64,000 bases of DNA from Chionis minor (GCA_013398295.1 VZSF01003226.1:248001-312000), one strand, 5' to 3'; shown: positions 50,716-64,000, counted from the first letter of the stretch. The notes: generated by a model not told the origin, from the letters alone. Translations and numbers: made by a program.

Positions 50716-52429
50716 TTGGAAGGGTTGGCAAGGACAAGAGTAAAAAAGCAGTTTTCTCTGAAGGTGTTTCATGCACGTGTTTACAGCCATGCTGTGAGTG
50801 CTATGGTTGAGACTAGACTGATAATCCAGGGAAATGCCTTCTCCTTTATTAATGTGACGCCAAAATATTTGTCCATTTAAATCTTAATACATGCAAATGC
50901 CTAAATATTGCTATGGTCTGAGCTATGTCTCTTTTCTCAATCATAACCATACATTGTGTGTATTTAATTTCTTTCTAAAAAGGAGGACCTTAATTTTCTT
51001 CAGGTTAAAGGAAAAATATATTTCCCTTTTCCTAGCATTATGTCCAGTCAAGGAAAGAAAGCTGTTACTAGAATTGGTGTTGTAACTGAAGTCTCAAAAC
51101 CCACCATGCTGTGCAAATTGTAAGGAAAAAAACTAGAAAGGTCAAAGATACAAATTATCAGGCAAGTGAAACCCTGTATTATTTTCAGTCAGCACTTCTA
51201 AAACATCACTGTTCTCTATAAACTCTCTAAAGACTGCTAAAAAATGCAATAAATAATCTCTGCCAATTTAATTTCCTTGAAAGAGATGAAAAAAAGATGC
51301 AAAAGCCTAAAGCAGACATTTCATTATTTCTGTTTACATCATAGTCCAGCAGCTTTTAACAAGTGCAGCATAACACTTGGCATCTTCATTTTAACTTTAC
51401 ATCATTTTCTAATCTGTAAGGATAAACAGAAGATCTAACAGTGATCCTTCCTAGTGAAGAAAATTAAATGTGAAAAAAAGAAAATTAAATTTAAAAACCC
51501 CTGAAATAACCATTTTAGGCTGCCTTAAAAATCAAATATTGAAACATTTGTTCGCTAAATGCACTCCTGTTAAATGTTTGACTTTTAACTACCTGCAATC
51601 ACACAAATGTGTGCACTGCATGTAAACTAGGAAAAATAATGGGGAATGAATTGTTGCTACTTATGATAACTAGTTTGAACCATCTTAGCTCCCATAGATT
51701 GGCATCAGCATTTGAATTAACTAGACAGTTAGTAATGATTATTTATTAAGAGTAAGGGAGTGTGTCATGTCATTTCATTGTACTCAACCTACTGTAGCAC
51801 TTACCTTCATCATGAAGAATTCCTCCAGATCCAACCAACACCCACCTGCCTCCCCTCACACTCACACTGAGCAAGGTATTGGGAAATAACAACTGTTCTA
51901 AAACTGGTGTCCTAGAGCTTACTCCTTGGCCATTTTGGTTGCATATAAAGTAATGTGATCCACTGAGCAGTCTGGGCTCAAATTATTTCTACTAAAACAT
52001 ATACAAAAAAATCCATAGCCCACCTTCCCCCCTGCCCCTTTACCTCAAACTTGAAATTGTTCCACAAACTTTTAAAGAAATACATATATTTACGCTTTTA
52101 AATTTCTAAGTGAAATTACAAAAATCTGGGGAAAAGATATTTTCATGTTTACCCGGGTACACTAGACTCCCTGAGCCTGGTGTAATACAGACTCAGAGCA
52201 AAATGCAGAGGAGAGACACTTCAGTGGATTTGATGGATTAATGGTGGTCTTCTGAGGACAGACATCCATTTTCCCTGGCATCTACTACGTCATTAGCCGT
52301 GACTGACAGGTTATGGGAGACAACTGACTAAAGGAGTTAATAGGAATACAGGGAATGCATTGCAGTGACTTAAGACTTTCCAAGGGTTCATGAACAGCAG
52401 GTTCATGATGGGAGATGGCATCAAGGTCC

Positions 52430-52457
52430 AGAAATAAGCATCAAGAAATAAGCATCA
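52430..52457. repeat. Perfect 14-bp tandem duplication
   Basis: AGAAATAAGCATCA occurs twice head to tail (52430-52443, 52444-52457). Confidence 0.9.
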
Positions 52458-53080
52458 TCCTCACTTGTTAAGTAGGCGTTAAGAGTTGGTCTTGGTGGGA
52501 CTCCACATCCCCATGAAGCCGTGAAGAAACAGCATGGAGTTAGGAGTGTGCAGTGAACAGCACACAGCTTTCTACTTTGAAAGGGGGGTGAAGGCTGCAT
52601 TGCCCTAGTGGGCATCCTAATCTTGCTCTCCCTTAGACAACAGCCAATTTAATCAGCATTTGAATAAACACAGTTATGCTGGATGGACAGAAGAAAACAA
52701 AGACATTTTTCAGCTGTATGCAAGTCCTGTTTGTCTTAAGATACATGCGTAATCCTTACTGGTCAGACCATTATACAGTTTTTAAATGTTTACTTGCCAA
52801 CAGTGCAGGCAGCCAGCATGCCTTGTCCCCTAAAAGTAGAGGACGCCATTCCCTACTGGTGGCCATTTTGCCCTTGTCTCAGAAGTCCCTTTGGTACAGC
52901 CTCGTGTGCTTACCTGAACATGATATTCTGAGCCTGCAACAAACTCTGTGTAACGTGGAGTGTTGCATAAAGCAAATTCAAGAACTAACTTGGTCACCAC
53001 AAGGGCATCACACCTATCCTCCAATTTCTACACTGATTTCCTGGGGAAAAAAGGCTCAGATGCAAGATAGCTGCCTTCAC

Positions 53081-53130
53081 CTACACGGCTTGGATCTAAA
53101 ATACCTCCAACGTTCCCAATATTCTATGAT
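53081..53130 (+). mobile_element. Possible degenerate CR1 3' end, plus strand
   Basis: GGCTTGGATCTAAAATACCT, CCAACGTTCCCAA and TATTCTATGATG fall in the order of the CR1 3' end 'ggttggactagatgatctt..aggtcccttccaaccc..attctatgatt'. Weak match. It may be chance. Confidence 0.25.
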
Positions 53131-56100
53131 GAGGAATATAGCTATAAGTCTGCTCCTCAATTGCAGTGAAATTATCCGTTGCGAAGATAAAGCTGCAAGA
53201 ATTTTCTTGGGAAACAAGTAAAGGATGACTCCAGAGCGTGAAAGATACTCCTACAAATAACCACAAACTGCTTTTATTTCTAAATCATGCTTGCTTGACC
53301 TTGCCTTTGTTGACAGATATATAGCAGACACATGGTTATATATTAAATCTCCACAAAATATGTGGCTAAGAAAGCAAGAGAAGAGGGGGAAAAAAACTCC
53401 ACTCAAATTAGAAGTTATATTAAACCATGGCAGATATTGAGTTAGTGAACCACACCATTCAGGCTATTGTTTACAAGAAGGGAGGTAATGACGTAATACT
53501 TTTAAAAATATTACCTGTCATTTTTATACATTAAATAAAAGCATACTGTTAATATACCACAAACAAACTGTGAAATAAGCATCTGATATCATACCTTTCA
53601 TTAATACAAAATTCAGTTTTGCTTAAAGGTTAATCAAAGCTATCCAATAAGGATCATATATTTAAATATCAAGAGCTACTTTAACATTTGAATAGGCTGT
53701 TACTGCCTTTTGTAAGATACATTTTAATTCAATTAACATACATCACCTCCTTTCTGTTTTCTGCTTGTTATGTTTAAAAAAAAAGCCTCTCAAAAATTGT
53801 TAGATATCTCGATGGTTCTAATTAATGACTTTGTATAATGATGCAACGCTGTACTGTAAATATGACTCATTTTTCCTCTCGCCTTTTCAAGTGTCGCCTT
53901 CTATGGTGGAGACCAAGCAAACTCAGTAATTTGTGTCTGATTTTACATTCCCACACAAACATATTCACACATTAATTGCATCAAACCAGAATCTGAATTA
54001 CACAAAACTAGTCCTACTGAAGAGACTGCTAGAAAGTCTTGCTTATCTCGTCACCAGAGCTGGCTTGCAGACAGGCAGTCAATCTGACCCAGAGCATCTC
54101 TCTAATGGTAGGAGACATTACAAGGAAGTGTAAAACACCTATCACAGACCGTTACCTGTCTGTCAGGCCACTCGTACTCACTGGTTTTGCTCTAAGGTGC
54201 TTTTGTCTTCCTCAGCCGTGTGTCATCCCCCCCAGCATCTCAAATAGGCTACATTCCTCCGTACTTTCTAAATTTTACTTCAAACCTTAAATCCCAGTCT
54301 TGGGTTTTCACTTTCATGTTGTGTAGTTGCCTTCACGGGCCCTTACGGGTTACGCCCTTCCCACCAAAAGAGCTGATCCCCACCTCCACCTGAGGGTTCT
54401 CTGAATTTGGGAATCAACACACCCATTGTGAAATGCTGAAGCCATCCTTTTTAGACTGCAATTATTCACAAGGAGGGAAACTGTGTAATTCATAGGTGAG
54501 CTGGCTACAACAAATACTCCTACATGAAGATCCTGGCAAAGTGCTCTTTTGTGGCCGAAACTAAAAATATAGCCACTGTTTGGGTGAACATCCTACCAGT
54601 TTCTTCAACAAAGATCAAGATGCCCCCGGGAGGTCAATGAAGCTGAAGTTTTCCATTTGCTGAGGTTCAAGTGGGGCGCCCTCAGGAGTTACTGTTATAC
54701 TGCCCCGACCCAGCTGCGCGAGCGCGTTCGTGAGTGAATCATGTCCCTTGGAGAGCCAGTAGGAATGTGAGGCTGGCAGAGTCACAAGTGTGATGGTCAC
54801 ATACTCTCTTCTCTCCTTTGGGTTCACATCTTTGGGTGCTCAGCACTGGCCAGCCCTTGCGTGTGAGATGAAGGGTTTGGGATGCTCTTCCTTCCCCCTG
54901 CTTCTGCCGGGAAAGTGTAGTCAAATGGGTACCCATGGGCAAACTCAGCTGAAGAGCACACGACTGGCACACGGAGAAGCTGTCCTTAAGATACCTCTCA
55001 TATCTGCCTCCGCTCTCAGCTCACTGTGAGCCAGTTTGAAACATGCATGGGTTCAAAATGCAAATAGATGTACAAATGCTTGACTGCAGGCTCAGAAGAT
55101 AGGCTCAAACCACCTGATTTCTAGCTTCCACAGCTTTATAGCAGTTTCAGATGAAGCAGAGCTAAATGTCCTTAAAGGAGATGCAAAAGCTTTACATGAT
55201 TAGCATTGCGGCGTCCATAATATGGATAAGTAAACAACAAAAAGGGAATTTCTAAAAATACCTTCTTACACCAAGAGCCTGGGCTAAGATGTGCTCGACT
55301 TGTTCCAAAAGAATCCGTTTGTGTTTCCACCTAAAATAAATAGGCAGTGTTTATAAATGTTCCTCCTAAATAAATAAGAATAAAAAATAAAATAAAAAAA
55401 TCAGGAGTGGGACTCTAAACTGGGACACCTCGAATTCCAGGCCCTTTCTGAAAGTCCCGGCATGTGACTATTAAGAGATCATCCAGAAAATCAGTGGCTA
55501 AACTGTGACTAGATTCCTCATTCTTGCCGTAACCCCGCCCACCTATTAAAACCAACTTTTTAAATAAATCCAAGGAATTATACATAAGCCACTTGCAATG
55601 ACTTTACAATCTCCATCCAAAGAAAAACATGCATGTCCTCATTTTGCCCCAGGCTTACTGGTCTCCTTGCTGTTTTCCATTCCAGGCCTCCGTAGTTCGC
55701 TCTGAGGGGAAGCTGTGATCCAGAGTAAACAGGGCGTGTGTGAAAGAGAGGACACCTCTACAGAGAGTGTCACACATCAACCCAAACCGCATTTTACAAA
55801 AGAAGGTAGCTTCTGCAGAGTCACCGTAATAGTCTTTTCTGGAAGGGAGAGTGTTCTGTGTATTTCACATCAGGTGAGAAAAAAAGAGTAGATAAATGTC
55901 TGTAGCAGAATGACAGCATGGAGGAAAGAAATCTAATGATTTCAGATAGGCTCGAGTGACAGCTCATGCTCAGGTTCTTAGAAGGTAGAATAGGGCTCGC
56001 TAGCATTTCCAGATATCAGTGACATACAGAGAGTCCATGTACTGGGGGTTTTATCAAATAATTTTTTATGACAGCTTAAAGATTTCCTATTATTTTACAT

Positions 56101-56827
56101 CTGTCATTAGTTGTTCTCAAATTTTTAAGAGAAAGATAAGGACTGTTTGAAAGGTTGGACAATAATTGAGAAAGAATCAGGTCTTCAATGAGATCTGTAT
56201 CCGACACATCAGGCAGTAAAATAATCCTAATGTGAGTCTTACTCTCTCTCAACAGCTCTAATAGAATAATTTAGGCAACATAAATCATCGTTTAAATAGT
56301 TTAAACTGTGTAAACCTTAAGATGTACCATAACTAAAGAGACTATTGCGATTTATATTAGAGAAGATTAATCCTCTTTAAAATATAATGGTAAAAATGCA
56401 CTTTAGAGAGGCTAATGAAAGAAGATAATACAGCTGAATTTTAGAGGATTAGCTAAATATACCTGATTTGTGTTCTGAAACAAATGAAATCAAAGTACCC
56501 AAGAGGTACTTTGCAGCAAACCACTGCAACTGATTTAAAAGGGAATAATATTCATGAAAATAATTTTAGCCTGTCTCTTGAAGATGTCTGAATCTGCAGA
56601 AGAGCATTTCCAGTTTCCATTTGCCTAAATATGTTGCTCTCCAAAATAACAGCTTTTCCGTCTCCCTGAAATGAAAGTGTAGTTCCACTGATTGAAAATT
56701 ACACTGCGATAAACACTGCCCTATGTATCCTATCAGGCTGCATTCCCTTTGGTTTACACAGCTTTCACTCAGGTGTGTTCAGAAAGGGTTGTAAGTGTGT
56801 ATGAAAAAGAAATCCTTGACACCCTCA
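53131..56827. other. Unique DNA, no gene seen
   Basis: 53480-53760 is very AT-rich. 55362-55400 is an AAATAAA-type low-complexity run. ORFs are 83 codons or fewer after 53221. No repeat family or exon recognised. Confidence 0.45.
55362..55400. repeat. (AAATA)n-like low-complexity run
   Basis: AAATAAATAAGAATAAAAAA followed by TAAAATAAAAAAA. Simple repeat. Confidence 0.8.
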
Positions 56828-56892
56828 GACTAGGTTGGACTCGATGATCTTAAAGGTCTTTTCCAACGGAAATGATTCTATGATTCCATGAC
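56828..56892 (+). mobile_element. CR1 3' tail fragment, plus strand
   Basis: AGACTAGGTTGGACTCGATG, ATCTTAAAGGTCTTTTCCAA and then ATGATTCTATGATTCCATGA. This is the CR1 3' end in sense orientation with its ATTCTATG-type octamers. It is only about 65 bp, an extreme 5' truncation, and the only clear CR1 in the plus orientation here. Confidence 0.9.
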
Positions 56893-56898
56893 TTAGGG

Positions 56899-56903
<5 letters not shown>

Positions 56904-56934
<31 letters not shown>

Positions 56935-56948
56935 AAAAANAAAAAAAA
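56904..56948. repeat. Long poly(A) tract with one N
   Basis: 29 A, a T, six A, one N at 56940, then eight A. It lies 11 bp after the CR1 tail. The N is the only ambiguous base in the window and marks uncertain sequence length here. Confidence 0.95.
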
Positions 56949-59900
56949 GATTGAAGGACATATGGAAGAGCCAAAACATGCACAGTTACCGAGATGCTGA
57001 GGAAATTAAAACTGCACACAAGTAATAATATTGACTACGATTACTGAAGGGGAGTTGGTTTCTAATTGGGTAGCCAGCGTCTTTCTCTAGCTCAGTTCCC
57101 TGCCTCACTTCCCTTCGGCTCCGGGGCGGTGAGCTGTGTCCCGCTGGGTGAGAGTGCCACCACGCACCAGGAGCATGGCGGGGAGGAAAGGGCCATTGGG
57201 GTGGTTGTAAGGGAGGGCAAGAGCCAAGAGGGGGTTCCCGGGCAGTGCAAATCACAGCCTTTTTTTAAGCTAACACCTTCTTTCCCTTCTGTTGTGGAGA
57301 CAGCGCTGCGAGGACTAAAAGGCAAAACGCTTTGGTAATAGGAAAGAAACGAAATAACCAGCCTTTGTTCTAGCCAGGGTTGAGCTGGGTTTTCATCAGT
57401 GACGGATCAGTGTACTCGGGACTCTTCTAATGAAGCCCATTATTTCTGTTACTTGAACTTTGCACGGTGCAGCGTTCGGTGTCACACTGCTGAAAACTTC
57501 GAAGGATAACATTTCCTTGACTGCACGCTGTGTGTCAATCATGTGCTTTTATATCTCTGTGAAATACTTCATTTGGTTAACGAGGCATGTCTACTATGCT
57601 TTTGAAAACTATGCTTTATGGGCAAATTTGCTGGTATTAAGTAGCTAATGCTTACCATTTAGACGAGGAACAGCAAAGATTTTGTATGGGGAAATGGGAA
57701 CTGTATTATGTGAACATTTCTAATTAACCTTCCGGAAAAAAACCTGTGGAAAGAAACCTCAGCCTGAAGAGCAGTGAACGTTAACTACAGCTTATTTCAG
57801 CATCTGGAGTTCTGGCCTGGGAGACACTCACTCCACCACCCTCCTCCTCCTCTGCACTGCTGATGGTCACAGCTTTCAGCCATCAAAAGCAATATCTGCC
57901 TTTTAGACCAGTGGATTAAGCAGAAACACTCCCACCCATCTTAATTTTATTTTTACTTAAGTCTCATTTCCGGTCTAACTCCATGACATGGAGTCAGGTC
58001 AAAAAGATATCTGCAGTCATTTTTTCCACAAGTAGGATTTGTCTGTTTTTTCATTAAGGAGCTCATCAGGAGAGCCCTTTTCAGCTCAGTTAACTCCAAA
58101 ATATTACAACCTAAATAAAATTTGCTTAGACAGAGCTTCTCAAGCGGCCCCAGCTCCAGGATGCTAAATGTTGGTAAGAGCATAATCCATGTCCTGCTAC
58201 AAGCACACCAGCCTTTCACGAATGCTTTCAGCTCTTACATAATGTTAATGATTTCACGCTGCATGGAAGTGCCTCTGCTAGCGGGTTACATCATTCCCTA
58301 GATCAGATTATTTACTCAGAAATCATTCTGTTTCTCTTATCCTTTTACAAGCTGTTCCTGCTTGTTAGAAGGATCACACCGAGTGCCTCTATACAACTTC
58401 ATAAAACAAGGCCAGGGAGCAAGCTTGATTACTGATTGTCCACACAGCTTAATTGTTCTCCGAGCCTCTGGCCCCAGTTTGGATTTCTCCAAACAGCTGT
58501 CGGCAGGACAGTCCTGACCCGTGGGAGACCACAGCTTCACAGCATATATGTAAACCCTGTCCCTGTCACTTGGACTGGGTTAGAAACCAGGTCCTCTTTT
58601 ATTCGGCAGTGTAGACATAGCTCTGGGAAACAGTGCAAGGACTCCAAGCATGGCCAGTATGTGTAAAAATCAAACCCAAGGCACCTCAATCCTGAAGGCT
58701 GCAATTTATGATTGCTCCTGTATCACAGTGCCTTGGTACGTGCTACTGTGCTCAGTTCACTTTTCTATGCGCTTATCTTTCATTTTTAAAAGGTGATCTA
58801 CATATTCACCTTCTTCCTATAGCAGGCAGGCCATGGCAGTCCACCACTTCTTCTCCTTTTCTAATACAGCAAAGACTACATTCTGGGAAATGACTATTGT
58901 ATTATGTCACAGTCCAACATAGTTCCTTGATGACCTTCTGGACTGGACGGTGGCATAGGTATCATCTATTTTAAAAAAAAACCCAAAACAATTCTGTAGG
59001 AGGTCAAGGCATCCAGAGCAAAAAACTAAACTGCTTTTCTGGTGAAACTACCTACGTACTATAATAAAGAACAGAACAGGAGTTGAATGGATAATTTGGG
59101 GGCATCAAGAAATAGTCAGCATGGACTGTGTTAAAGGAGTCCTGCCTCACAAACTCCTGAAAGAGTCAGAAAGCACCTCAGTAAAGCTCGCTAGGCTTTC
59201 AACTGGCTCCTGGCCACCTTGGTCATTGGCAGCTCTTAGGGAAACTAGACAACCACGGGATAAAGAAGGTCTCCATGTGGATTGGGGGGAAAAAAGGCAA
59301 TAAACCAGGTCAAAAGTATAGGAGTAAAAGGACAGTTTTTACAGCAAACCATGGAGCTCATTCTGACAGGGAGTGTTGGGGATTCCTGGTACAGATGGGT
59401 AAGTTATGGAAGAGATGCCCATTGAGAATAACTGAATACAAGGCCACCAACTCTGAGCTCAGTCTCTGAGCTGTAAAATGCTGGAGGCTAAGAGACTACC
59501 CCGGGGAAGTAGCACAGTATGCTTGAAATAATCTCTATTTTCTGCTCTTTTTTTGTACTCTGATTTTTCTGCTTCTGGTCATTGTTGGAGAACATTTGGC
59601 AACAGCCGGTACCACTATTCTTGCAGTTTTACATTAAGCTGACAAAGGCAAAAAGGAAGTGTATGCAGGCAGAAATAGTAACTCTACCAAAACTACAACC
59701 AAACATGAGAGAATAATGTGATGATTTAAGTATCAGCAAATACTGGCATCACCTACATTACCAAATTACATGCTTAAGATAGGGAATGTGTAAGTATTTC
59801 CTCATGAGAGTCCATTGAAGTTATTGGGATCCTTTTTACTGGACCTCAGTTGTTTTTGCATCAAAAGAGGTAGTCTGTGCAGGAGCATCTTTTTTAGTAT

Positions 59901-61925
59901 GGCTATGTCCCAGTCTGTGGAAATTTGTCTCTGTTACACGTATATTCAGCAAAGAAATAATGTTTGGTTTTCAATTATAGACATGTAATTTTAGGAGAGC
60001 TTCCTTCTGAGGCCCCAGTTTATTATATTTAAAGGTTTCAGATGTAATACTGCTCTTCTGTAAGCTTATTTTCATAGTTTACTGTCTAATTTAGTGAAAC
60101 TCACAGGAAAAGTTCCATTTATGAACAATACCTTATATTTAAAGAAGGTGCTAGTAGAACAACCTGCAAACTACCTCTCAGCCACGATATTTTTTTTCAC
60201 CTTACTGCATTATTCATGATTGTCAGCTGTTTCAGAATTCATTGCTGTCAGTGACTGCATGTGCTTTTTTGGATTATTCTGTACATCTGGGTGAATTGGC
60301 AGGCAGAAGTATTTAGCATCTCTTCCTACACCGAGTACCAATTAATGCAACCAGTTATCTGATCAAACCTACCAGGAAAAAGCTATACTGGATCAAAAGC
60401 TACTTTTTGAAATTACTCCTTTTGACTTATTTTGCATATTATGATTAAAAACCTCTTACCTGCTGAATTTTGCTAGGAAAAAAAATATTCTTTTGCCTGA
60501 AAGAGACTGTACCTCAGCTTATGGCAACAATAAACATTACAATAGTGTAATGTGCATGTTGCTACAGAAAAATGGGATTAAAGGATCAAACACAAGTAGT
60601 GGTCTTGGAAAGGCCATGAGCAAGTTGCCATTCCCAAGGACCCCAGCCTCCTCTGAAATGAAGCAAGGTGACACTTCTACTTGGTTCAGTTTGCCGCTGG
60701 CACAGCTCTCTTATCACTAGTATACTAATTCATGCAGTTACTTCTCTCCATATCTTCTCAATGGCATTCCTGACAGGAAAGAAGCTGCCCACTGGTGTGG
60801 GCATTTAAATTAGTTTTGTATTAGTACAGTTTCCCTTATTAGAAAGAAGCAATTTACTTATTTTCACTTAGACTGATCTCCTTCTGAAGAGTGATAAACT
60901 CAGATCCAAACAGTAGGGTAAACCACAGTGATACTTTTGTACCCTGCAGAACTCTTTATAACGTTCACACACAGGGTTAATTCATATATGTTAATGAACA
61001 TTCAAATTTGTTCCCATAATTTATCAGGGGGAAGTGGCTGCGCTCATTAGGCATGCTCATCAGTGCATAACAACCACTTAATGTAACACAAAGCACTCCC
61101 AGGAAACTTAGGTGACCATAAAAACATCATTGACTTTAGTCCCGGAAAATTTCAGGATCGCTGCCTTGTCTTCCAGCTGTTCCCAACCCTCCATAAATTA
61201 CAAATCACCCTGAGAGAGGAAGAAGAGTAAATAACATTTACTGCAGCATACATTAGTAATTAACACACGCATTAAGAAAGATGGGGGAACATTGCAAGAA
61301 GGGAACAAATTGCCCACTGTCATTCATAGTTCCAAATGAGCCAAAATAAGTCTTTTCACCTTTTAGTACACAATACTGTAATCCCTGCTTCCAGTACTAA
61401 CACCAGAGTGGAGCAACCCTGGATAGCAACCCCAGCAGAGCTGACAGCCGCTGAAGAAGAAATCAAAGTCGCCAGATTGGCAAATATTCTAGATGACCCT
61501 TATTTTATTTGCCCGTAAGCATACTTTTGACCGAAAGAAGGTCTAACACTCTAGAGAGTTCTCCATGGACACACACCCCGGGCTGCCAGAGAGCCACTCT
61601 CCTTTGGGAAGGGATTCTGATCCAAGAGTAAGGAGGAGAGCAACCTCTCCTGCTGCTTACCCAGCTTGCTCAACTCAGAGGCTGCTAAAGCCCCTCTGAG
61701 GCTATCATGCCAGAAATTAACAATTCAGACTGTTTTCCTGAAACTGCGTATTTACTCACACAAGGGGGAAAAAATCTGAACGCCTACATGAAATAGAACC
61801 ACCTGGCTCACCTTCCAAAGAATATTTTAAATGATAGCCTGTGATAAACAACGACCATTGTAAGCAGTGTGTTATTTTGATGGTGAACAAGGGCCATTTT
61901 CAAGAGCTTAATGCTGCTGAGATTT

Positions 61926-61940
61926 AAAAAAAAAAAAAAA
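61926..61940. repeat. Poly(A) tract, 15 nt
   Basis: Simple A run. Confidence 0.85.
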
Positions 61941-63165
61941 GGTAAAAATAAATTTTACAGTAACAGAGAGAGTTACAACTCCCTTTTAGTCTGTAAGTAT
62001 ACACATCTACTGCATATTCTTGACCAAAATAGTCACCAAAAAGGCAAGTAGCATATCGATTATCACACTTTCAGGATTAGGAACAAAATTACAGGGCAAT
62101 ATTAAGATATATATTCAAATGCAGAAAGCTAAACCAACACAAAATTAACCATCCCCTAGTGAGTATAAAGTAGTCCTCACACAAATACAGAGCAAATTAA
62201 GATGATTCTCACTTCAGCGTCCTAATATACCTGTGCAGTGTGACTGTCCATTGAGTGACTGATTTAATCTATCTGGCAACAGTTTTTACAGGCATGCTTT
62301 TGAAGTTCTTGGATCTTCTTGCTGTGGCCCAGAATAAGTAAGGCAACAAGAACAAACAGAAATCAACGTGCTGTTTTCTGTGTACTATACTGGCTGAGCT
62401 TACACTGCTCCTCCTCTGGAGCAATCTCTGGTGATTGCACCAAAGCTGCTCCAGAACGTGTTGGCAACCACGGTTCAGGACAGACATGAACCTTTTACAA
62501 TGAAACCCTGCACTATGCAAAAGCAGCTTTGTTTCAGTTAAGAAAGAAAATTAAATATTCTGCGAATGAACTGTATGGTTGTTATCAGGATCTGATCTAT
62601 TCCAGTTCTTAAAATCAGGAGTTGTTCACAGGAATGGCTCTGCTTGTTGTGCCCAGGAGGGTATGGGTTGGAGTGTGGATCTCCTGACTCCGGCCTTGCA
62701 TATTTCAGCACTTGTGGTTGGAAGAACTTGGCCTCAAAGCCACCAAATCATTTGATGACTCCGGGGTTTACTCAGGTACTGTTATAGGGTCGGGGTGCAG
62801 GTTTGTAAATGGAGCTCAAGCAGAGATGTAGGGAGGAGGTGAATGTGCTACCAAATGGGAGCAAACATGCCCAAGACATTTCTGAGCTGCTCTTCTGATT
62901 CTTGGCAGCAGCCTGAGAAAAGGCAGCAGCATGTGGTAGGGCTGGGGCAATAAGGACAGTAGGAGGAGGGCAAGGATGTAGGTAGAGAGGATGGATGCCC
63001 CTCACATCAAATATTTCACTTTATTTGAAAAAAAAAATCACCGAGTGACTGGGTGCAGAGAAAGTAAAGCTATTCTGACTCCTTTTCCTAGCAATCCATC
63101 CAAAATGTTTTGGAGGTGAAAAACATAAAGCTGCTCTTAGCCTCTTATATTCAAACCAGGGATTG

Positions 63166-63204
63166 AAAAAAAAAAACAAAGGAAAAAAAAGAAAAAAAAA
63201 AAGA
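63166..63204. repeat. A-rich low-complexity run
   Basis: Runs of 8-11 A separated by C or GG. It yields Phe-rich shadow ORFs on the minus strand that are not genes. Confidence 0.85.
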
Positions 63205-63340
63205 GTCCCATGAGCCATGAGCAAATGCAGCCTGGCTTTTTGTAGATCCCTGACATGTAGCTGATTGACTTCTGTGGCTAAACTTAAGCTCCAATTTTAG
63301 TTTTCCCTGAGCGGATTGCCTATTTCCTACTGAAATGGGA

Positions 63341-63385
63341 AAAAAAACCCCAAAACAACCCCCCCCAAAAAAACAACAAAAAGAG
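63341..63385. repeat. A/C low-complexity run
   Basis: AAAAAAACCCCAAAACAA followed by eight C and A/CAA runs. Confidence 0.85.
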
Positions 63386-64000
63386 AAACACTGCGGTTTT
63401 TTGTTGGATGACGGTACTTGCAAGCTCTTTATCTTCTAATAGGCCACTGGTTTTCCCCTTTAAGCAGCTACAGCCAAAATTTGTCGGGCAAGTTCAATAG
63501 CGGAATGGGGAAGAAAAGCCAACAACTCAGCACACAAACATAGGCTGTGGGGTTGCCAAACCCACCAGTCCTCTTCCAAGCACTCCACTCACCAGCCCAC
63601 GGAACCAGAATGAAAACTGTCACTAGTGGATGTACCTGATCCTGAGGACTGCATGGACAGGAGAATGCAGGCACTGTCTCCATACTAGCCAGCCAAAGGA
63701 GCATCTAGTCACTTAATAAGACATGCTGAGCAGAGGCAACCATCCCTAAGTCAGCCAGCTAGGCTTCCAGTTTTAGCATGCAAAATCAGACAAAAAAATT
63801 TCTTACATAGGCCCATCTAGCTCGAGTAGACCTTTCTCCCATTTTTGCAGCTGCAGTTCCCGAGCATGTTAGACACTTGAAGAGATTTGATTTATTTTCA
63901 TACTCAAGTGTTGTAAATAATTGGAGATCATCTGCTTGTGATTGCCCATTTTTGACACTTGTAAACTTACCGTTGTGTTCAAAATGAGTATGACAAAAGA

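Larger units (their letters stand above)
48796..53080. other. Unique AT-rich DNA, no gene seen
   Basis: 49020-49215 and 51200-51750 are AT-rich with many TAAT/ATTA words. An A tract followed by eight G lies at 50682-50715. Short ORFs only, apart from a 181-codon frame (52676-53221) discussed among the rejected items. Confidence 0.45.
56949..64000. other. Unique DNA, no gene seen
   Basis: 57060-57330 is GC-rich with about 11 CpGs and overlapping ORFs on both strands. An A tract lies at 61926-61940. A-rich and A/C-rich low-complexity runs lie at 63166-63204 and 63341-63385 (the latter with eight C). A 60-codon ORF at 61336-61518 ends next to a GTAAGC donor-like site. No recognised gene or interspersed repeat. 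Confidence 0.45.

Noticed and set aside
50700..50735. G8 plus GGG runs as a G-quadruplex
   Set aside because: Only two runs of three or more G. Does not fit the four-run pattern.
52676..53221. 181-codon plus-strand ORF, the longest in the window
   Set aside because: No recognisable domain, irregular composition, and its end overlaps a possible degenerate CR1 tail. In 64 kb scanned in six frames one such ORF is expected by chance.

Overview
This is vertebrate nuclear DNA, almost certainly from a bird. The strongest evidence is a set of CR1 (chicken repeat 1) LINE copies whose 3' ends carry the avian ATTCTATG-type octamer tail (seen as CATAGAATC/CACAGAATC in the reverse-oriented copies) next to the GGTTGGAAGGGACCT core. 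No mammalian SINE or L1, no bacterial-type gene packing, and no rRNA, tRNA or CRISPR was seen. Base composition is AT-rich overall, with a few short CpG-dense patches. Chance ORFs are all short (181 codons or fewer), and many have an overlapping shadow ORF on the other strand.

Layout. 1-700: unique DNA. About 698-2105: a decayed, internally deleted CR1 on the minus strand that keeps the 3' end plus the endonuclease/linker part of ORF2. 2106-17900: mostly unique AT-rich sequence, with a CpG-enriched patch near 4.7-4.95 kb, a MIR-like SINE remnant at 10.17 kb, a perfect short inverted repeat at 13.1 kb, a 244-bp CpG-island-like segment at 13.5-13.75 kb and inverted TAATCA sites at 14.74 kb. 17907-18653: a possible relic coding sequence ending in a zinc-ribbon-like cysteine pattern broken by TGA. 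18.83 kb: a short CR1 fragment. 22.0-22.3 kb: a second CpG-rich patch. 22.77 kb: a MIR remnant. 25.65-26.05 kb: a MIR split by about 265 bp. 26.63 kb: an ancient amniote repeat. 32.92 kb: a MIR. 36.86 kb: a GGCAY minisatellite. 37.9-38.24 kb: a CR1 followed by two hairpins. 47.83-48.77 kb: a longer CR1 retaining the end of the reverse transcriptase. 56.83 kb: a short plus-strand CR1 tail followed by a long A tract containing the only N.

No intact protein-coding gene could be supported. The window is best read as an intergenic or intronic, gene-poor part of an avian chromosome. Its content is old retroposon debris, simple repeats, and AT-rich stretches and CpG islets that are candidates for conserved regulatory DNA. 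Which gene it belongs to, and which bird, cannot be told from the sequence alone.
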